A program made the position numbers and the translations under genes. Of a DNA stretch of 10,174 nucleotides, positions 1-6,905 are shown piece after piece. Numbering within the stretch: position 1 is the first letter of the stretch; each line of letters begins with the position of its first letter. Source of the stretch: an uncultured Sutterella sp. (GTDB lineage Bacteria > Pseudomonadota > Gammaproteobacteria > Burkholderiales > Burkholderiaceae_F); NCBI GenBank assembly GCA_905206345.1, contig CAJLGW010000066.1:1-10174 (forward strand), written 5' to 3'. The notes beneath the pieces were generated by a model. It ran no database searches. It saw only the letters and a list, made by a program, of their open reading frames with translations, and had not been told where the DNA came from.

Positions 1-88
1 GTTACCACTTTTTGCTTGGGTTTTACAACTTTCACGCTAAAGTGTGATGAACCAGCTATTAGAGAAAAAAACTCTCCTGCCTTCGCTT

Positions 89-97
89 TGCTAAAAT
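89..97 (+). promoter_or_regulatory. Putative extended -10 promoter of metG
   Basis: TGCTAAAAT matches the extended -10 consensus (TG, one base, then a TATAAT-like hexamer, here TAAAAT at 92-97). No convincing -35 hexamer lies 16-18 bases upstream, which is tolerated in extended -10 promoters. Transcription would begin near 104 and give a leader of about 37 nt before the ATG at 141. This would also exclude the in-frame TTG at 99 as a start, since it lies upstream of the predicted transcript. The rest of positions 1-88 shows no gene that I can support. Confidence 0.45.
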
Positions 98-140
98 ATT
101 GGGTTTGTTACTTAATTTCTTTTCGGAAAGTCCTATCATC

Positions 141-2189
141 ATGCAAAAGCGACAAATTTTTATGACCACGGCGTTACCGTACGCCAATGGTGTGTTCCAT
201 ATCGGTCACATCATGGAATACATTCAAGCGGATATCTGGGCACGCACGCAACGCATGTTCGGCAACACGGTTCACTTCTGCGGCGGTGACGACACCCACG
301 GTGCTCCGATGATGATTGCTGCCGAAAAAGAAGGAATTACGCCCAAGGAATTGGTGGCTCGCATTGCCTCCGGTCGTAAGGCTTACCTTGACGGCTTCCA
401 CATCCACTTTGACCACTGGTACTCCACCGACAGCGAAGAAAACGTTCAATTGTCTCAAGACATCTACAAGCGCTTGTTAGCCAAGGGCTTGATCTACACG
501 AAAGACATCGAACAATTCTATGACCCGGTTAAGGGTATGTTCTTGGCTGACCGCTTCATTAAGGGTACGTGCCCGAAGTGCGGTGCTGATGACCAATACG
601 GTGACAACTGTGAAAAGTGCGGTGCCGTTTACGCTCCGACCGAATTGATCAACCCCTACTCTGCCTTGTCTGGCGCTAAGCCTGAATTGCGCACGTCGAC
701 GCACTACTTCTTTAAGTTGTCCGATCCGGCCTGTACGGAATTCTTGCGTGACTGGGTTCGCGGCCAAGGCAAGAGCGGTGCTGCCCGCGTTCAACCTGAA
801 GTTCGTGCCAAGGACGAAGAGTGGCTTGAAGACGGCAAGATGGGCGACTGGGATATTTCCCGTGACGGTCCCTATTTCGGTATTCCGATTCCCGATGCTC
901 CCAACAAGTTCTTCTATGTGTGGCTTGACGCTCCGGTCGGCTACTACGCCAGCTTAATGAACTATGCTCAAAAGCAAGGCTTTGACATCTGGGAATTCTT
1001 AAACGATGAAAAGACTGAACAAATTCACTTCATCGGTAAGGACATTATTTATTTCCACACGCTTTTCTGGCCGGTGATGTTGCACTTTGCAGGTCAACCC
1101 TACCGTGTGCCCGATAACGTTTTCGTTCACGGCTTCATGACCGTTGACGGTCGCAAGATGAGTAAGAGCCGCGGTACGGGTATCAGCCCCATGAAGTACC
1201 TTGAGCTCGGCATGAACCCGGAATGGTTGCGTTACTACTTGGCTGCCAAACTTGGCCCCACGTTAGATGACGTTGACTTCGGTAAGCAAGACTTCATCGC
1301 TCGTATTAACAGCGACTTGATCGGTAAGTATGTCAACATCGCTAGCCGTGCAGCGGGTTTCATCGTCAAGCGCTTTGACGGTCATGTGGCCGATGGCTTG
1401 GAAAATCATGAATTGGTCGTTCGTTTGCGTGACAACGTCGCTAACGTAGCCAAGTTCTACAACGACCGTGAATACGGTAAAGCCATTCGCTTGGCTATGG
1501 AAATGGCTAACTACGTTAACGAATACGTTGACCGTGAAAAGCCCTGGGATTTGGCTAAGGATGAAACGCAAAAGGCCAAGTTGCACGAAGTCTGCTCCGT
1601 TGCCTTGGAAACGTTCCGTCTCTTGACGACGATGCTCAAGCCCGTGTTGCCCGCAACCGCTGCTAATGTTGAAGCTTTCTTGGGTTGTGGCGAATTGACG
1701 TGGGATACGGCCGCTTGCGCATTAACGAGCGCCAACACGATCATGCCTTATAAGCACTTGATGCAACGCGCAGACATCAAGCAATTGGATGCTTTGGTGC
1801 CGGGCGTTCCCGAAGTGCCCGCAACGCCGGCTCCCGGTGGTGAAGAAATTGCTCCGGAAGTCACGATTGACGACTTCAATAAGCTCGACCTTCGTATCGC
1901 CAAGATCGTGAAGTGCGAACACGTTGAAGGCTCCACGAAGCTCTTACGCTTGACGGTGGACTTAGGCGAAGGCAAGACCCGCAATATTTTCTCCGGCATC
2001 AAGGCTTACTACGATCCGAAGGATCTTGAAGGTAAGTTGACGGTCGTGATTGCTAACCTTGCTCCGCGCAAGATGAAGTTTGGTGTGAGCGAAGGTATGC
2101 TTTTGTCGGCCTGCAACGCCGATGAAAAGACGGGTTTGTACATTCTTGAACCGCAAGAAGGTGCTACCCCCGGTATGCGTTTGCATTAA
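141..2189 (+). CDS. metG: Methionyl-tRNA synthetase (class I, with C-terminal tRNA-binding domain)
   Basis: This cytoplasmic enzyme joins methionine to tRNAMet and initiator tRNA using ATP. The predicted protein has 682 residues, close to E. coli MetG. The class I HIGH motif is at residues 20-23, preceded by the ALPYANG stretch typical of MetRS. A zinc knuckle uses C144, C147, C157 and C160 (two CxxC pairs). The KMSKS loop is at 339-343. A Pro/Ala-rich linker (about 557-573) leads to an EMAP-II/Trbp111-like OB-fold tRNA-binding domain (about 574-682, with the DLRIAKI and NLAPRKMKFG stretches). I chose the ATG at 141 because GGAAAG (125-130) lies ten bases upstream and the protein then begins as family members do. 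A longer reading from TTG at 99 adds 14 residues without family resemblance. Codon use is strongly biased (Gln almost always CAA, Glu GAA, Lys mostly AAG), as expected of a highly expressed gene. It appears monocistronic. Confidence 0.97.
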   Translation: MQKRQIFMTTALPYANGVFHIGHIMEYIQADIWARTQRMFGNTVHFCGGDDTHGAPMMIAAEKEGITPKELVARIASGRKAYLDGFHIHFDHWYSTDSEENVQLSQDIYKRLLAKGLIYTKDIEQFYDPVKGMFLADRFIKGTCPKCGADDQYGDNCEKCGAVYAPTELINPYSALSGAKPELRTSTHYFFKLSDPACTEFLRDWVRGQGKSGAARVQPEVRAKDEEWLEDGKMGDWDISRDGPYFGIPIPDAPNKFFYVWLDAPVGYYASLMNYAQKQGFDIWEFLNDEKTEQIHFIGKDIIYFHTLFWPVMLHFAGQPYRVPDNVFVHGFMTVDGRKMSKSRGTGISPMKYLELGMNPEWLRYYLAAKLGPTLDDVDFGKQDFIARINSDLIGKYVNIASRAAGFIVKRFDGHVADGLENHELVVRLRDNVANVAKFYNDREYGKAIRLAMEMANYVNEYVDREKPWDLAKDETQKAKLHEVCSVALETFRLLTTMLKPVLPATAANVEAFLGCGELTWDTAACALTSANTIMPYKHLMQRADIKQLDALVPGVPEVPATPAPGGEEIAPEVTIDDFNKLDLRIAKIVKCEHVEGSTKLLRLTVDLGEGKTRNIFSGIKAYYDPKDLEGKLTVVIANLAPRKMKFGVSEGMLLSACNADEKTGLYILEPQEGATPGMRLH

Positions 2190-2237
2190 TTAGGACTTGC
2201 TTTAACTAGAAAAGTCTCTAAACTTACGGACGTATCT

Positions 2238-2268
2238 AAAAACAGTTGGCTTCATGCCAACTGTTTTT
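2238..2268 (+). terminator. Rho-independent terminator after metG
   Basis: A perfect 13-bp stem (2238-2250 with 2256-2268) encloses a 5-nt loop, TTCAT. The core is CAGTTGGC / GCCAACTG, flanked by five A on the left and five T on the right. It lies 48 bases past the metG stop. The A/T flanks mean it could act on either strand. The long open sulP frame begins inside this hairpin, which argues against using that first ATG. Confidence 0.9.
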
Positions 2269-2310
2269 ACATTTATTCCAAAATTCTCTCTAATCTTTTC
2301 GAAAATAAAA

Positions 2311-4017
2311 ATGAGTTTGGGTCAACGCTTAAAAAAGGTGATGGGAAATATCCCTCTTGAACCGTTCCACCCGGTCAGCCTTGATTTAATCGGACACTAT
2401 AGTGCCCATCAATTAACACGCGACATCAGCTCCGGGTTAACTGTCGGTATGGTTGCTTTGCCTTTGGCCATGGCCTTTGCCATCGCCTCTGGTGTCACCC
2501 CTGAAGCCGGTATTTATACCTCTATCATTGCCGGCTTTTTGATCGCCATTCTTGGTGGTTGCCGTGTGCAAATCGGCGGTCCCGCCGGTGCCTTCATCGT
2601 GATCATTTACGGCATCATTGCCAACTACGGCTTAGTCAACTTAATGATCGCAACAATCGGTAGCGGTATTCTCTTGCTACTGATGGGGCTATTGAAGGTC
2701 GGTAACCTCATTCGCTTTATCCCAGTTTCCATCGTGATCGGTTTTACCAATGGTATTGCCGTCTTGATTGCCTTGTCTCAGGTCAAGGACTTCTTGGGAT
2801 TAAAGATTGAAAATATGCCAGCCCACTTTTTCGGTCAAATCAATGCCATTTGGACCAATATCCATACGGTCAATTACTACGCTTTAGGCGTTGCATTGGT
2901 CTCATTTGCCATTGTGAAGTTTTGGCCAAAGGACACGTCCACGCACTCTGCTCAATGGTTGCGTTGGGTTGCCAAGATCCCTGGCACGGTCGTTGTGTTG
3001 GTGCTTTCCATGTTGGCTGTCACAACCTTTAACCTTCCGGTCGAAACGATCGGCAGTAAGTTCGGTGGCATTCCCCAAACGTTACCGGATTTGCAAATCC
3101 CCGCTTTTGACTGGGCAAACATCCGCCACTTGATCTCCCCGATGATCACGTTGGCCTTGTTGGGTGCTATTGAATCCTTGTTATGTGCTCGTGTGGCTGA
3201 CACGTTAACGGACGATCGTCACAATCCGAACCAAGAATTGATGGGTCAAGGGATTGCTAACATGGTGGTACCTTTCTTTGGCGGTATTCCTGCCACGGGT
3301 ACCATCGCCCGTACGGTCACGAACATTAAGAGTGGTGCTATCTCTCCGGTCTCAGGCGTCGTGCACGCCATCACCCTTTTGGTGATTGTTTTGGTTGCCG
3401 CACCTTTGGCCAGCAACATTCCGTTGGCCGCTTTGTCTGCCATCTTGTTCTTCGTTGCCAGCAACATGGGCAACTGGGCTGAATTTAACCGCTTGCGCCA
3501 AATGACGATGAGCTACAAGGTCACGCTCTTGTTGACGTTCTTCTTGACGGTAATCTTTGACTTGACGGTGGCTGTGGAAGTGGGCTTGTTGACGTCTTGC
3601 TTGTTCTTCATCTATCGCATGAATACGTTGACGAAGGTGACGCCCATCACGTTGTCAGTGGATACGCCCGAAGGCATCGAAGCTTGGCAATTGCAAGGTT
3701 CGCTCTTCTTTGGTTCTGTGTCCAAACTCAACACGGTCACGGATCCCAAGCGCATCACGGCTCACAATGCCAATAAGGTGGTGATCTTTGATTGCACGAC
3801 GTTGATGAACATCGACAACTCTGCCATGGACATCATTCAAACGTACATCCGTGCGTTGAAGCGCCGCCACTTTGAATTGATTATTTGTGGCGCCACGGGT
3901 CACACGTTGCGTCAAATGCAACGCACCGGCATCGCTCAAACGTTGGGCAATAATATGACCAACGACATGATGGAAGCCGAACGTTTGGCACGTAAACTCC
4001 TTCAAAATATGAAGTAA
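2311..4017 (+). CDS. SulP-family inorganic anion / dicarboxylate transporter with STAS domain
   Basis: This is an inner-membrane secondary transporter of the SulP (SLC26) family. Members carry sulfate, bicarbonate or, for E. coli DauA (YchM), C4-dicarboxylates; the substrate here cannot be read from sequence. The 568-residue protein has many hydrophobic segments from about residue 40 to 435. They include the conserved SulP core near 54-95 (MAFAIASGVTPEAG, then GGCRVQIGGPAGAF) and a second conserved stretch near 324-353 (FFGGIPATGTIART). A cytoplasmic STAS domain covers about 448-551, with the IDNSA motif near 501-505. The ATG at 2311 is preferred because the earlier in-frame ATG at 2254 sits in the metG terminator loop and would add 19 residues absent from the usual family start. 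Only a poor AAAATAAAA-type ribosome site precedes 2311, and 2341 is a possible alternative. Threonine codons change abruptly near 2865. The gene is convergent with the next and ends at a shared terminator. Confidence 0.9.
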   Translation: MSLGQRLKKVMGNIPLEPFHPVSLDLIGHYSAHQLTRDISSGLTVGMVALPLAMAFAIASGVTPEAGIYTSIIAGFLIAILGGCRVQIGGPAGAFIVIIYGIIANYGLVNLMIATIGSGILLLLMGLLKVGNLIRFIPVSIVIGFTNGIAVLIALSQVKDFLGLKIENMPAHFFGQINAIWTNIHTVNYYALGVALVSFAIVKFWPKDTSTHSAQWLRWVAKIPGTVVVLVLSMLAVTTFNLPVETIGSKFGGIPQTLPDLQIPAFDWANIRHLISPMITLALLGAIESLLCARVADTLTDDRHNPNQELMGQGIANMVVPFFGGIPATGTIARTVTNIKSGAISPVSGVVHAITLLVIVLVAAPLASNIPLAALSAILFFVASNMGNWAEFNRLRQMTMSYKVTLLLTFFLTVIFDLTVAVEVGLLTSCLFFIYRMNTLTKVTPITLSVDTPEGIEAWQLQGSLFFGSVSKLNTVTDPKRITAHNANKVVIFDCTTLMNIDNSAMDIIQTYIRALKRRHFELIICGATGHTLRQMQRTGIAQTLGNNMTNDMMEAERLARKLLQNMK

Positions 4018-4031
4018 TTAAGCGTGATTAG

Positions 4032-4067
4032 AAAAAGGCATTGAGAACGAAACCTCAATGCCTTTTT
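4032..4067. terminator. Bidirectional terminator between convergent sulP and threonine-aldolase-like gene
   Basis: A perfect 14-bp stem, AAAAAGGCATTGAG (4032-4045) with CTCAATGCCTTTTT (4054-4067), encloses an 8-nt loop. The A tract on one side and T tract on the other give a U-run transcript from both directions. It lies 14 bases after the sulP stop and 21 bases beyond the end of the minus-strand gene, so it probably serves both. Confidence 0.9.
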
Positions 4068-4088
4068 TGTTGCTATTAACAAATAGCG

Positions 4089-5114
4089 TTAAAGGAGAGC
4101 AATCACTTGATCAATCGTTTCTTCGGTTGTGGCCCAACTCGTACAGAAACGCACTGCTGTGTGATTATCATCCACAATAGCCCATTGCGTGAAAGCCACT
4201 TTCTTTGCAACTTCTGTCATTTGTTCATTCGTTAAAATCACAAACTGTTGGTTGCTCGGGCTTTCAGAATAGAATTGGTAACCCTTTTCCTTCAAAGCCT
4301 TCTTCAACTTCATGGCCATCGCAATGGCGTGGCGACTGATTTCCATATAAAGGTTATCGGTAAAGAGCGCATCAAATTGGATACCCAAAACACGGCCCTT
4401 AGCCAACACAGCACCGCCTTGCTTCATGATCGTAAAGAAGTTTTTTGCCAATGCAGTATTGGAAAACACAACGGCTTCACCTAAAAGGGCGCCCACCTTC
4501 GTGCCACCAATATAAAAGACATCACACAAACGAGCCATATCGGCTAACGTGACGTCACTACCTTCACTAGCTAAGGCATAACCCAAGCGAGCACCATCAA
4601 CAAAGAGCGACAATTGGTGCTTACGGCAAACTTCAGAAATTGCCGTCAATTCTGCCAAGGAATAAACAGAGCCCGTTTCCGTGGATTGAGAGATGTAAAC
4701 CAAAGCCGGCAACACACCATGCATCCAGCTGGCATCTTTATAGTTATTGACGATAAAGCGATCCAAATCTTCAGCTCGCATCTTACCGTCATGAGGATCA
4801 ATGGCTAAAACCTTATGACCACCCAATTCAATGGCACCGGCTTCGTGACCGTTAATATGACCCGTTCTAACAGCAACCACGCCTTCACAGGGGCGAAGAA
4901 TAGAACGAATCACGGTCGCATTGGTTTGCGTACCACCGACTAAAAAATGTACTTCAGCATTAGGGGCTTCACAAGCAGCCTTAATCTTTTCTCTAGCGCT
5001 TTCACAATATTCATCCGTACCGTAACCGGACGTGCTTTCTAAATTGGTTTGCACCAACTTTTCCAAAATCTTCGGGTGACACCCTTCCTGATAGTCACAA
5101 GCCAAACGAATCAT
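4089..5114 (-). CDS. PLP-dependent threonine-aldolase-like enzyme (beta-eliminating lyase family)
   Basis: A 341-residue fold-type I PLP enzyme of the Beta_elim_lyase/threonine aldolase group. Members cleave L-threonine or allo-threonine to glycine and acetaldehyde, or act on related beta-hydroxy amino acids. Visible elements are GGTQTN (60-65, cofactor phosphate region), a GHINGHEAGA stretch with H85 and H90 (probable ring-stacking histidine), FVDGARLG with D173 (pyridine-nitrogen contact) and R176, and K206 in YIGGTKVGAL as the likely Schiff-base lysine. Classic LtaE has a CLSKG-type lysine motif and an N-terminal RSDTVT stretch. Here the lysine context is GGTK and the N-terminus reads ACDYQEG followed by SGYGTDEYC, so it belongs to a diverged clade and the substrate is uncertain. 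The ATG at 5114 is supported by GAGGT (complement of 5124-5128) nine bases upstream. It is transcribed divergently from pstB and convergently with sulP. Confidence 0.85.
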   Translation of the reverse strand: MIRLACDYQEGCHPKILEKLVQTNLESTSGYGTDEYCESAREKIKAACEAPNAEVHFLVGGTQTNATVIRSILRPCEGVVAVRTGHINGHEAGAIELGGHKVLAIDPHDGKMRAEDLDRFIVNNYKDASWMHGVLPALVYISQSTETGSVYSLAELTAISEVCRKHQLSLFVDGARLGYALASEGSDVTLADMARLCDVFYIGGTKVGALLGEAVVFSNTALAKNFFTIMKQGGAVLAKGRVLGIQFDALFTDNLYMEISRHAIAMAMKLKKALKEKGYQFYSESPSNQQFVILTNEQMTEVAKKVAFTQWAIVDDNHTAVRFCTSWATTEETIDQVIALL

Positions 5115-5154
5115 GTTGTTTTTACCTCAAAAAAAATTGGAGACAAGGTTCGAT

Positions 5155-5160
5155 TTTATA
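5155..5160 (-). promoter_or_regulatory. Possible -10 element for the threonine-aldolase-like gene
   Basis: On the minus strand the sequence reads AGTATAAAAT, giving a TATAAA -10 hexamer about 40 bases before the start codon. The -35 candidates at 15-18 bp spacing (TTCAAA, TATTCA) are weak. The AT-rich intergenic stretch makes chance matches likely. Confidence 0.35.
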
Positions 5161-5213
5161 CTTGCCATTGTATTTTTTGAATAAGTTAGTTAACTGAGGT
5201 AACCAAACTATTC

Positions 5214-5253
5214 TTGTCATCATATCTTCATAAAACTGTCATAAACCGGTCAT
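5214..5253 (+). promoter_or_regulatory. Tandem PhoB-binding array (Pho box, four 11-bp repeat units)
   Basis: Four 7-bp units recur at an exact 11-bp period: TTGTCAT (5214-5220), TCTTCAT (5225-5231), CTGTCAT (5236-5242) and CGGTCAT (5247-5253). They are separated by A-rich 4-bp spacers (CATA, AAAA, AAAC). The last two units form an almost perfect canonical Pho box, CTGTCAT-N4-CTGTCAT with one mismatch. The first two would form a second, weaker box. PhoB dimers bind such head-to-tail direct repeats and replace the -35 contact. The array lies upstream of pstB, and phoB itself is encoded downstream in the same cluster. Confidence 0.88.
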
Positions 5254-5263
5254 TATTGATTCG

Positions 5264-5269
5264 TACACT
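5264..5269 (+). promoter_or_regulatory. -10 element of the PhoB-activated pstB promoter
   Basis: TACACT lies ten bases after the end of the proximal Pho box, the spacing expected when PhoB occupies the -35 region. It matches four of six consensus positions. Transcription would start near 5276, leaving a leader of about 39 nt. Confidence 0.6.
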
Positions 5270-5314
5270 CTCAGCCAAGAAAAATAGTCTTTCTAAATCA
5301 CGGAGTGATGATCA

Positions 5315-6085
5315 ATGACTGATCTGTCAGTTAAGCCCAAAATGGAAGTGAAAAACTTCAATTTTTACTATGGGCAATTTCATGCGTTAAAGAATATCAA
5401 CCTCAACATTGCGGAAAAGAAAGTTACGGCTTTCATCGGCCCGTCCGGTTGTGGTAAATCTACCTTATTGCGTACGTTTAACCGTATGTTTGATCTCTAT
5501 GAAGATCAACGTGCAGAAGGCGAAATTTGGCTCGATGGTGAAAACATTGTCACCAAAACCGATGGCATCGATCGATTGCGTGCCACGGTTGGTATGGTGT
5601 TCCAACGCCCGACGCCTTTCCCGATGTCCATCCACGACAACGTTGCCTACGGTGTTCGTCTTTTTGAGAATTTAAGTAAGAGTGAACTTGATGATCGCGT
5701 CGAATGGGCTCTTAAAAAAGCCGCTCTTTGGAATGACGTTCATCACAAGTTGTCGGAGTCAGGTTTTGCCTTATCCGGCGGTCAACAACAACGTTTGTGT
5801 ATCGCTCGCGGTATCGCCGTTCGTCCTGAAGTAATTCTTTTTGATGAACCGTGTTCTGCATTGGATCCGATTTCCACGGCAAAAATCGAAGACCTTATCA
5901 ATGAATTAAAAAACGACTATACCGTCGTCATCGTGACGCACAGCATGCAACAAGCTGCGCGTATTTCGGACTACACCGCCTTTATGTATTTGGGCGAGCT
6001 TGTGGAATTTGGTGAAACCGAGAAAATCTTCACCCATCCGGATAAAAAGGCCACGGAAGACTACATCACGGGACGTTTCGGTTAA
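5315..6085 (+). CDS. pstB: Phosphate ABC transporter ATP-binding protein PstB
   Basis: This is the ATPase subunit of the high-affinity phosphate importer PstSCAB, acting on the cytoplasmic face of the inner membrane. It also takes part in phosphate signalling with PhoU and PhoR. The protein has 256 residues, normal for PstB. Walker A is GPSGCGKST at 42-50. The Q-loop (Q97) lies in the PstB-typical MVFQRPTPFPMS stretch. The ABC signature LSGGQ is at 153-157, Walker B VILFDE at 173-178, the D-loop SALD at 181-184 and the switch histidine at H209. All catalytic elements are intact. The ATG at 5315 has a strong GGAGTG site (5302-5307) seven bases upstream. It is the first gene after the Pho box array and lies ten bases before phoU. 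Unusually, pstS, pstC and pstA do not precede it; the upstream neighbour is divergent and unrelated. Confidence 0.97.
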   Translation: MTDLSVKPKMEVKNFNFYYGQFHALKNINLNIAEKKVTAFIGPSGCGKSTLLRTFNRMFDLYEDQRAEGEIWLDGENIVTKTDGIDRLRATVGMVFQRPTPFPMSIHDNVAYGVRLFENLSKSELDDRVEWALKKAALWNDVHHKLSESGFALSGGQQQRLCIARGIAVRPEVILFDEPCSALDPISTAKIEDLINELKNDYTVVIVTHSMQQAARISDYTAFMYLGELVEFGETEKIFTHPDKKATEDYITGRFG

Positions 6086-6095
6086 AGAGGCAAAA

Positions 6096-6818
6096 ATGAT
6101 CTTATCTCAACAATCTCATCTTTTACGTCAATACGACCAAGACATTGAAGAACTCAAGCACCTCTTGATCAGCATGGGTGACTTGGTGGTTGATCAAATT
6201 GACGATGCCAGTAAAGCTTTTAAAACGAACGATATCGACTTGGCACAAAGCGTTTGTGACCGCGATGCTGCCATTAACGCATTGGAAGTCGCTATCGACC
6301 GCGCCTGCACGCTTTTGATTGCAAAGCACCAACCGCGTGCGAGCGACTTGCGCTTGGTCTTTGGTATCTCCAAGATGGCCACGGACTTCGAACGTATGGG
6401 CGACCAAGCTCGAAGCATTGCTCGCGTTTCTCGCAGTGATTTGCCCGAAGACTTGATTGAACAACTTTCATCGACGAACATTATCGAAAATAGTCGTAAA
6501 GTCGTTAATCTTGCACTTTTGGCTCTCAAAAACCTTTCTGAAACGGCGGCTGTCAATACGCTTCGTGCCGACGGTGACGTGGATAAAAGTTATGCCGATG
6601 GTTTTAAGATTTTGAGTAAATTCCTCAAAGACCACCCGGAACACATTGAGCCTGCCATGTCTTGTTTGTCGTTGATTCACGCCTATGAACGTTTGGGGGA
6701 TCACGCAACCAATATTGGTGAACATATCATCTTCATTCTTGATGGTGAAGACATTCGCCACTTAAGACTGGATGCGTTGCCGGAAAATCTTCAAAACCTC
6801 ATTCCTGAGGAAGAATAG
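6096..6818 (+). CDS. phoU: Phosphate signalling regulator PhoU
   Basis: PhoU is a cytoplasmic metal-binding protein that holds PhoR in the inhibitory state when phosphate is plentiful and modulates Pst uptake. The 240-residue length matches E. coli PhoU (241). The protein is all-helical and shows the two pseudo-repeated metal-site motifs, DFERMGD at 97-103 and ERLGDHATN at 198-206. The ATG at 6096 is chosen because AAGAGG (6085-6090) sits five bases upstream and overlaps the pstB stop, and the protein then aligns with the family from its first residues. The frame stays open further upstream into pstB, but that part is a shadow. The 10-base gap implies co-transcription and coupled translation with pstB. 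A hairpin terminator follows the stop. Confidence 0.96.
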   Translation: MILSQQSHLLRQYDQDIEELKHLLISMGDLVVDQIDDASKAFKTNDIDLAQSVCDRDAAINALEVAIDRACTLLIAKHQPRASDLRLVFGISKMATDFERMGDQARSIARVSRSDLPEDLIEQLSSTNIIENSRKVVNLALLALKNLSETAAVNTLRADGDVDKSYADGFKILSKFLKDHPEHIEPAMSCLSLIHAYERLGDHATNIGEHIIFILDGEDIRHLRLDALPENLQNLIPEEE

Positions 6819-6826
6819 GCAAGAGT

Positions 6827-6868
6827 GAGGAGACAAAACCGATATGGGCTTTTGATCTCCTCTTTTTT
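6827..6868 (+). terminator. Terminator-like hairpin between phoU and phoB
   Basis: GAGGAGACAAAACC (6827-6840) pairs with GGGCTTTTGATCTCCTC (6846-6862) around a GATAT loop. A perfect 7-bp GAGGAGA/TCTCCTC base is followed by a single-base bulge, a CAAAA/TTTTG segment, a second bulge and a closing CC/GG. Six T follow directly (6863-6868). It is less regular than the other terminators here, so partial read-through into phoB-phoR is plausible. Confidence 0.7.
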
Positions 6869-6883
6869 GTGGGAAAATGCTCC

Positions 6884-6892
6884 TGTTATTAC
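6884..6892 (+). promoter_or_regulatory. Possible extended -10 promoter of phoB-phoR
   Basis: TGTTATTAC has the form TG-N-TATTAC, an extended -10 match. No good -35 is seen; the T tract of the preceding terminator lies in that position. No Pho box unit is visible in 6869-6905. Initiation would fall near 6899, only about seven bases before the phoB ATG. Confidence 0.35.
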
Positions 6893-6905
6893 AAGTAAAT
6901 AAATC

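Noticed and set aside
32..47. Small inverted repeat TCACGC-TAAA-GTGTGA upstream of metG
   Set aside because: A 6-bp stem with one G-U pair, not followed by a T tract and not matching a known operator layout; chance is a sufficient explanation.
1263..1586. Minus-strand open frames inside metG (also 174-458, 477-794, 1511-1744 and others)
   Set aside because: They lie antisense to a clearly conserved gene, have no plausible ribosome sites or domains, and arise from metG's biased codon use.
3655..4005. 116-codon minus-strand open frame inside the STAS region of sulP
   Set aside because: Antisense shadow of a conserved domain; the product has no recognisable fold and no initiation signals.
5188..5195. 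Palindrome AGTTAACT in the pstB divergent region
   Set aside because: An 8-bp AT-rich palindrome in AT-rich intergenic DNA; no second copy or positional logic.
5115..5314. Possible small RNA or riboswitch in the divergent intergenic region
   Set aside because: Apart from the Pho array and promoter elements I see no stable hairpin with a T tract and no known riboswitch core.
6194..6556. 120-codon minus-strand frame inside phoU
   Set aside because: Shadow of PhoU with low-complexity Ser/Arg/Lys composition.
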